Source: Pleurotus ostreatus/Saccharomyces cerevisiae fusant (lineage: Eukaryota > Opisthokonta). From it: a stretch of 20,497 bases of DNA. The stretch lies in the NCBI GenBank assembly GCA_024196135.1, contig JAMQCK010000536.1:1-20497 (forward strand). Direction: 5' to 3'. A program made the translations under genes and the position numbers. Position 1 is the stretch's first letter. Each line of letters begins with the position of its first letter. This document shows, piece after piece, positions 19,475-20,497 of the stretch. The notes beneath the pieces were generated by a model that saw nothing but the letters and a program-made list of their open reading frames with translations, had not been told where the DNA came from and did no database searches.

Positions 19475-20433
19475 AGACCCGAAGTGGGACCCTTCCGGCT
19501 TCGTTGCCGCCGTCGTCGGTTGCACAGGCTCGGAATGGTTAGTGGACAAGGTCGACTTTGTGGAGTGTTTGGCTGTACAGTGTATACAATGGAACAAATG
19601 CTTGGTTTGGAGCTTCCTTGGAGTGACCTTGCCTGCATCTGTATCGGGTGATAATAAAGCGGCGAAGACCAAGCAAGCAGTGAACGTTCGACATGGGTGC
19701 ATGACCTGGCCCGAGTCTCAGTCGATGGCGCGTGCAGGTACCTGCTGATATGTTGTACAGCCCGCTCTCCTCGAGGTGACCTTCCTTCTCCCAACGTGTT
19801 CGCTCTTCCATGCAACTGTGCCGCCTCTGCATTAGAGTGACGTTGCCCCAAAATCGGTCCTCCCACCTCCCGGATCGCGGCACACGAACTGTCAGCCCGA
19901 TGAGATGACCCATTGGAGTACGCATCCCCAACAAGCCGCCAAAGGGAGAACGGCACCGACGCACCTCGAGGCTGCCTTGCCGCGGTACGCCTTCCTACCG
20001 GAAGTACCGGAATGGGACTCCGAATGGATGCTGACACACGCGAAATGACCGAGTCTCATTTAGCGCCCACTGTGGCTCCCCGACCACTGCCACCCCAGTC
20101 ATCGCCTGCCGAGACGCCTTGTCATGCCCCTATTCACACATCAATGCCTACCGTCTCAGATAGTTTGCGCAGAGATAATTCTCCTGCGCGCAGAGCGCCT
20201 TCGGATGCGAACGACTGCCTCAAGGACGCGATAGCGCATGTAAATCGCTGGTCAAAAATCAAGTGCAGAGTATCCGCGCCTGGACCGCGGCTGTCGGGGT
20301 CGGGCAGGTTCCACGGACGACGCGTACCGGTGAGCTAAACGATCTGAGATCGGCGGGCCACAATCACTGTCATTCGCTGGGCGGTGGGCTAGAGATGGCT
20401 ATCTCCGTTGATCATGGGCATGTGTTTAACGCG
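19475..20433. other. 3' flank and intergenic region without a supportable gene
   Basis: An AATAAA at 19653-19658 follows the BIM1-like stop codon by 179 nt and is the likely poly(A) signal of that gene. Beyond it, open frames on both strands are short or lack family motifs; the longest plus-strand frame (19913-20338) is Pro/Ser/Arg-rich with no recognisable domain. Confidence 0.45.
19653..19658 (+). terminator. Poly(A) signal AATAAA for the BIM1-like gene
   Basis: A canonical hexamer lies 179 nt downstream of the stop codon. It is the only exact plus-strand copy I noticed in this flank. Confidence 0.4.
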
Positions 20434-20440
20434 TATAAAG
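20434..20440 (+). promoter_or_regulatory. TATA box of a gene beyond the right edge
   Basis: TATAAAG within GCGTATAAAGCC is followed by a pyrimidine-rich run at the window end (CGTCCCCTTCCTC), as seen at fungal transcription starts. No ATG follows before the edge, so the gene itself is outside. Confidence 0.45.
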
Positions 20441-20497
20441 CCCTCGAGGGAGCGCGGAGGGCGTGTTCAAACGCTTCCTATTTGCGTCCCCTTCCTC

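Noticed and set aside
19913..20338. A 141-codon plus-strand open frame after the BIM1-like gene
   Set aside because: It has no domain, no conserved motif and no promoter at its start, and its Pro/Arg/Ser-rich product is typical of chance frames in GC-rich DNA.
1..20497. tRNA, rRNA, CRISPR arrays, transposons
   Set aside because: I looked for tRNA-like cloverleafs, regularly spaced repeats, terminal inverted repeats and transposase or reverse-transcriptase motifs and saw none. The only clear repeat is the 79-bp tandem pair.

Overview
The window reads as a GC-rich nuclear fragment of a filamentous basidiomycete, most likely an Agaricomycete. Genes are densely packed on both strands, nearly all are split by many 46-65 nt GT-AG introns, and the gene content (MPH1 helicase, BET protein, WDR70, frataxin, CTR copper transporter, BIM1/X325 copper protein) is ordinary fungal housekeeping plus copper uptake. 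The species cannot be read from the sequence. I rebuilt spliced models by hand. Reading frame is kept across every junction in all nine genes, and all introns have GT-AG ends. Layout: 1-1204 holds no gene I can support, but has a leftward promoter-like block (two CCAAT boxes and a palindromic TATA). 1205-5975 (-) is an Mph1/FANCM DNA helicase of 13 exons, two of them only 4 nt long. 6116-7541 (+) is a G-patch plus C2H2 zinc-finger protein, transcribed divergently from MPH1. 7983-10842 (-) is a BET protein with two bromodomains and an ET domain. 11055-13366 (-) is a WDR70-type WD40 protein. 13805-14435 (+) is a mitochondrial rhodanese. 14752-15427 (+) is frataxin. 15571-15731 is a perfect 79-bp tandem duplication. 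15821-16507 (-) is an unrecognised 211-aa polar protein. 16508-17576 holds out-of-phase ORF scraps. 17577-18224 (+) is a CTR copper transporter. 18588-19474 (+) is a GPI-anchored BIM1/X325 LPMO-like copper protein. 19475-20497 is a 3' flank that ends in a TATA box for a gene outside the window. Functionally, the left two-thirds is nuclear: replication-fork repair (MPH1), an RNA-type G-patch protein, acetyl-chromatin reading (BET) and WDR70, which is linked in other organisms to H2B ubiquitylation at breaks. The right third is metal and sulfur handling: mitochondrial rhodanese, frataxin for Fe-S assembly, then a copper importer followed 363 bp downstream by a predicted cell-surface copper-binding partner. 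The most interesting feature is this CTR-BIM1 tandem pair, a likely two-part copper uptake module. The BIM1-like protein has a strongly acidic Asp-rich spacer where a neutral linker might be expected. The second most interesting feature is the pair of consecutive 4-nt microexons in MPH1.
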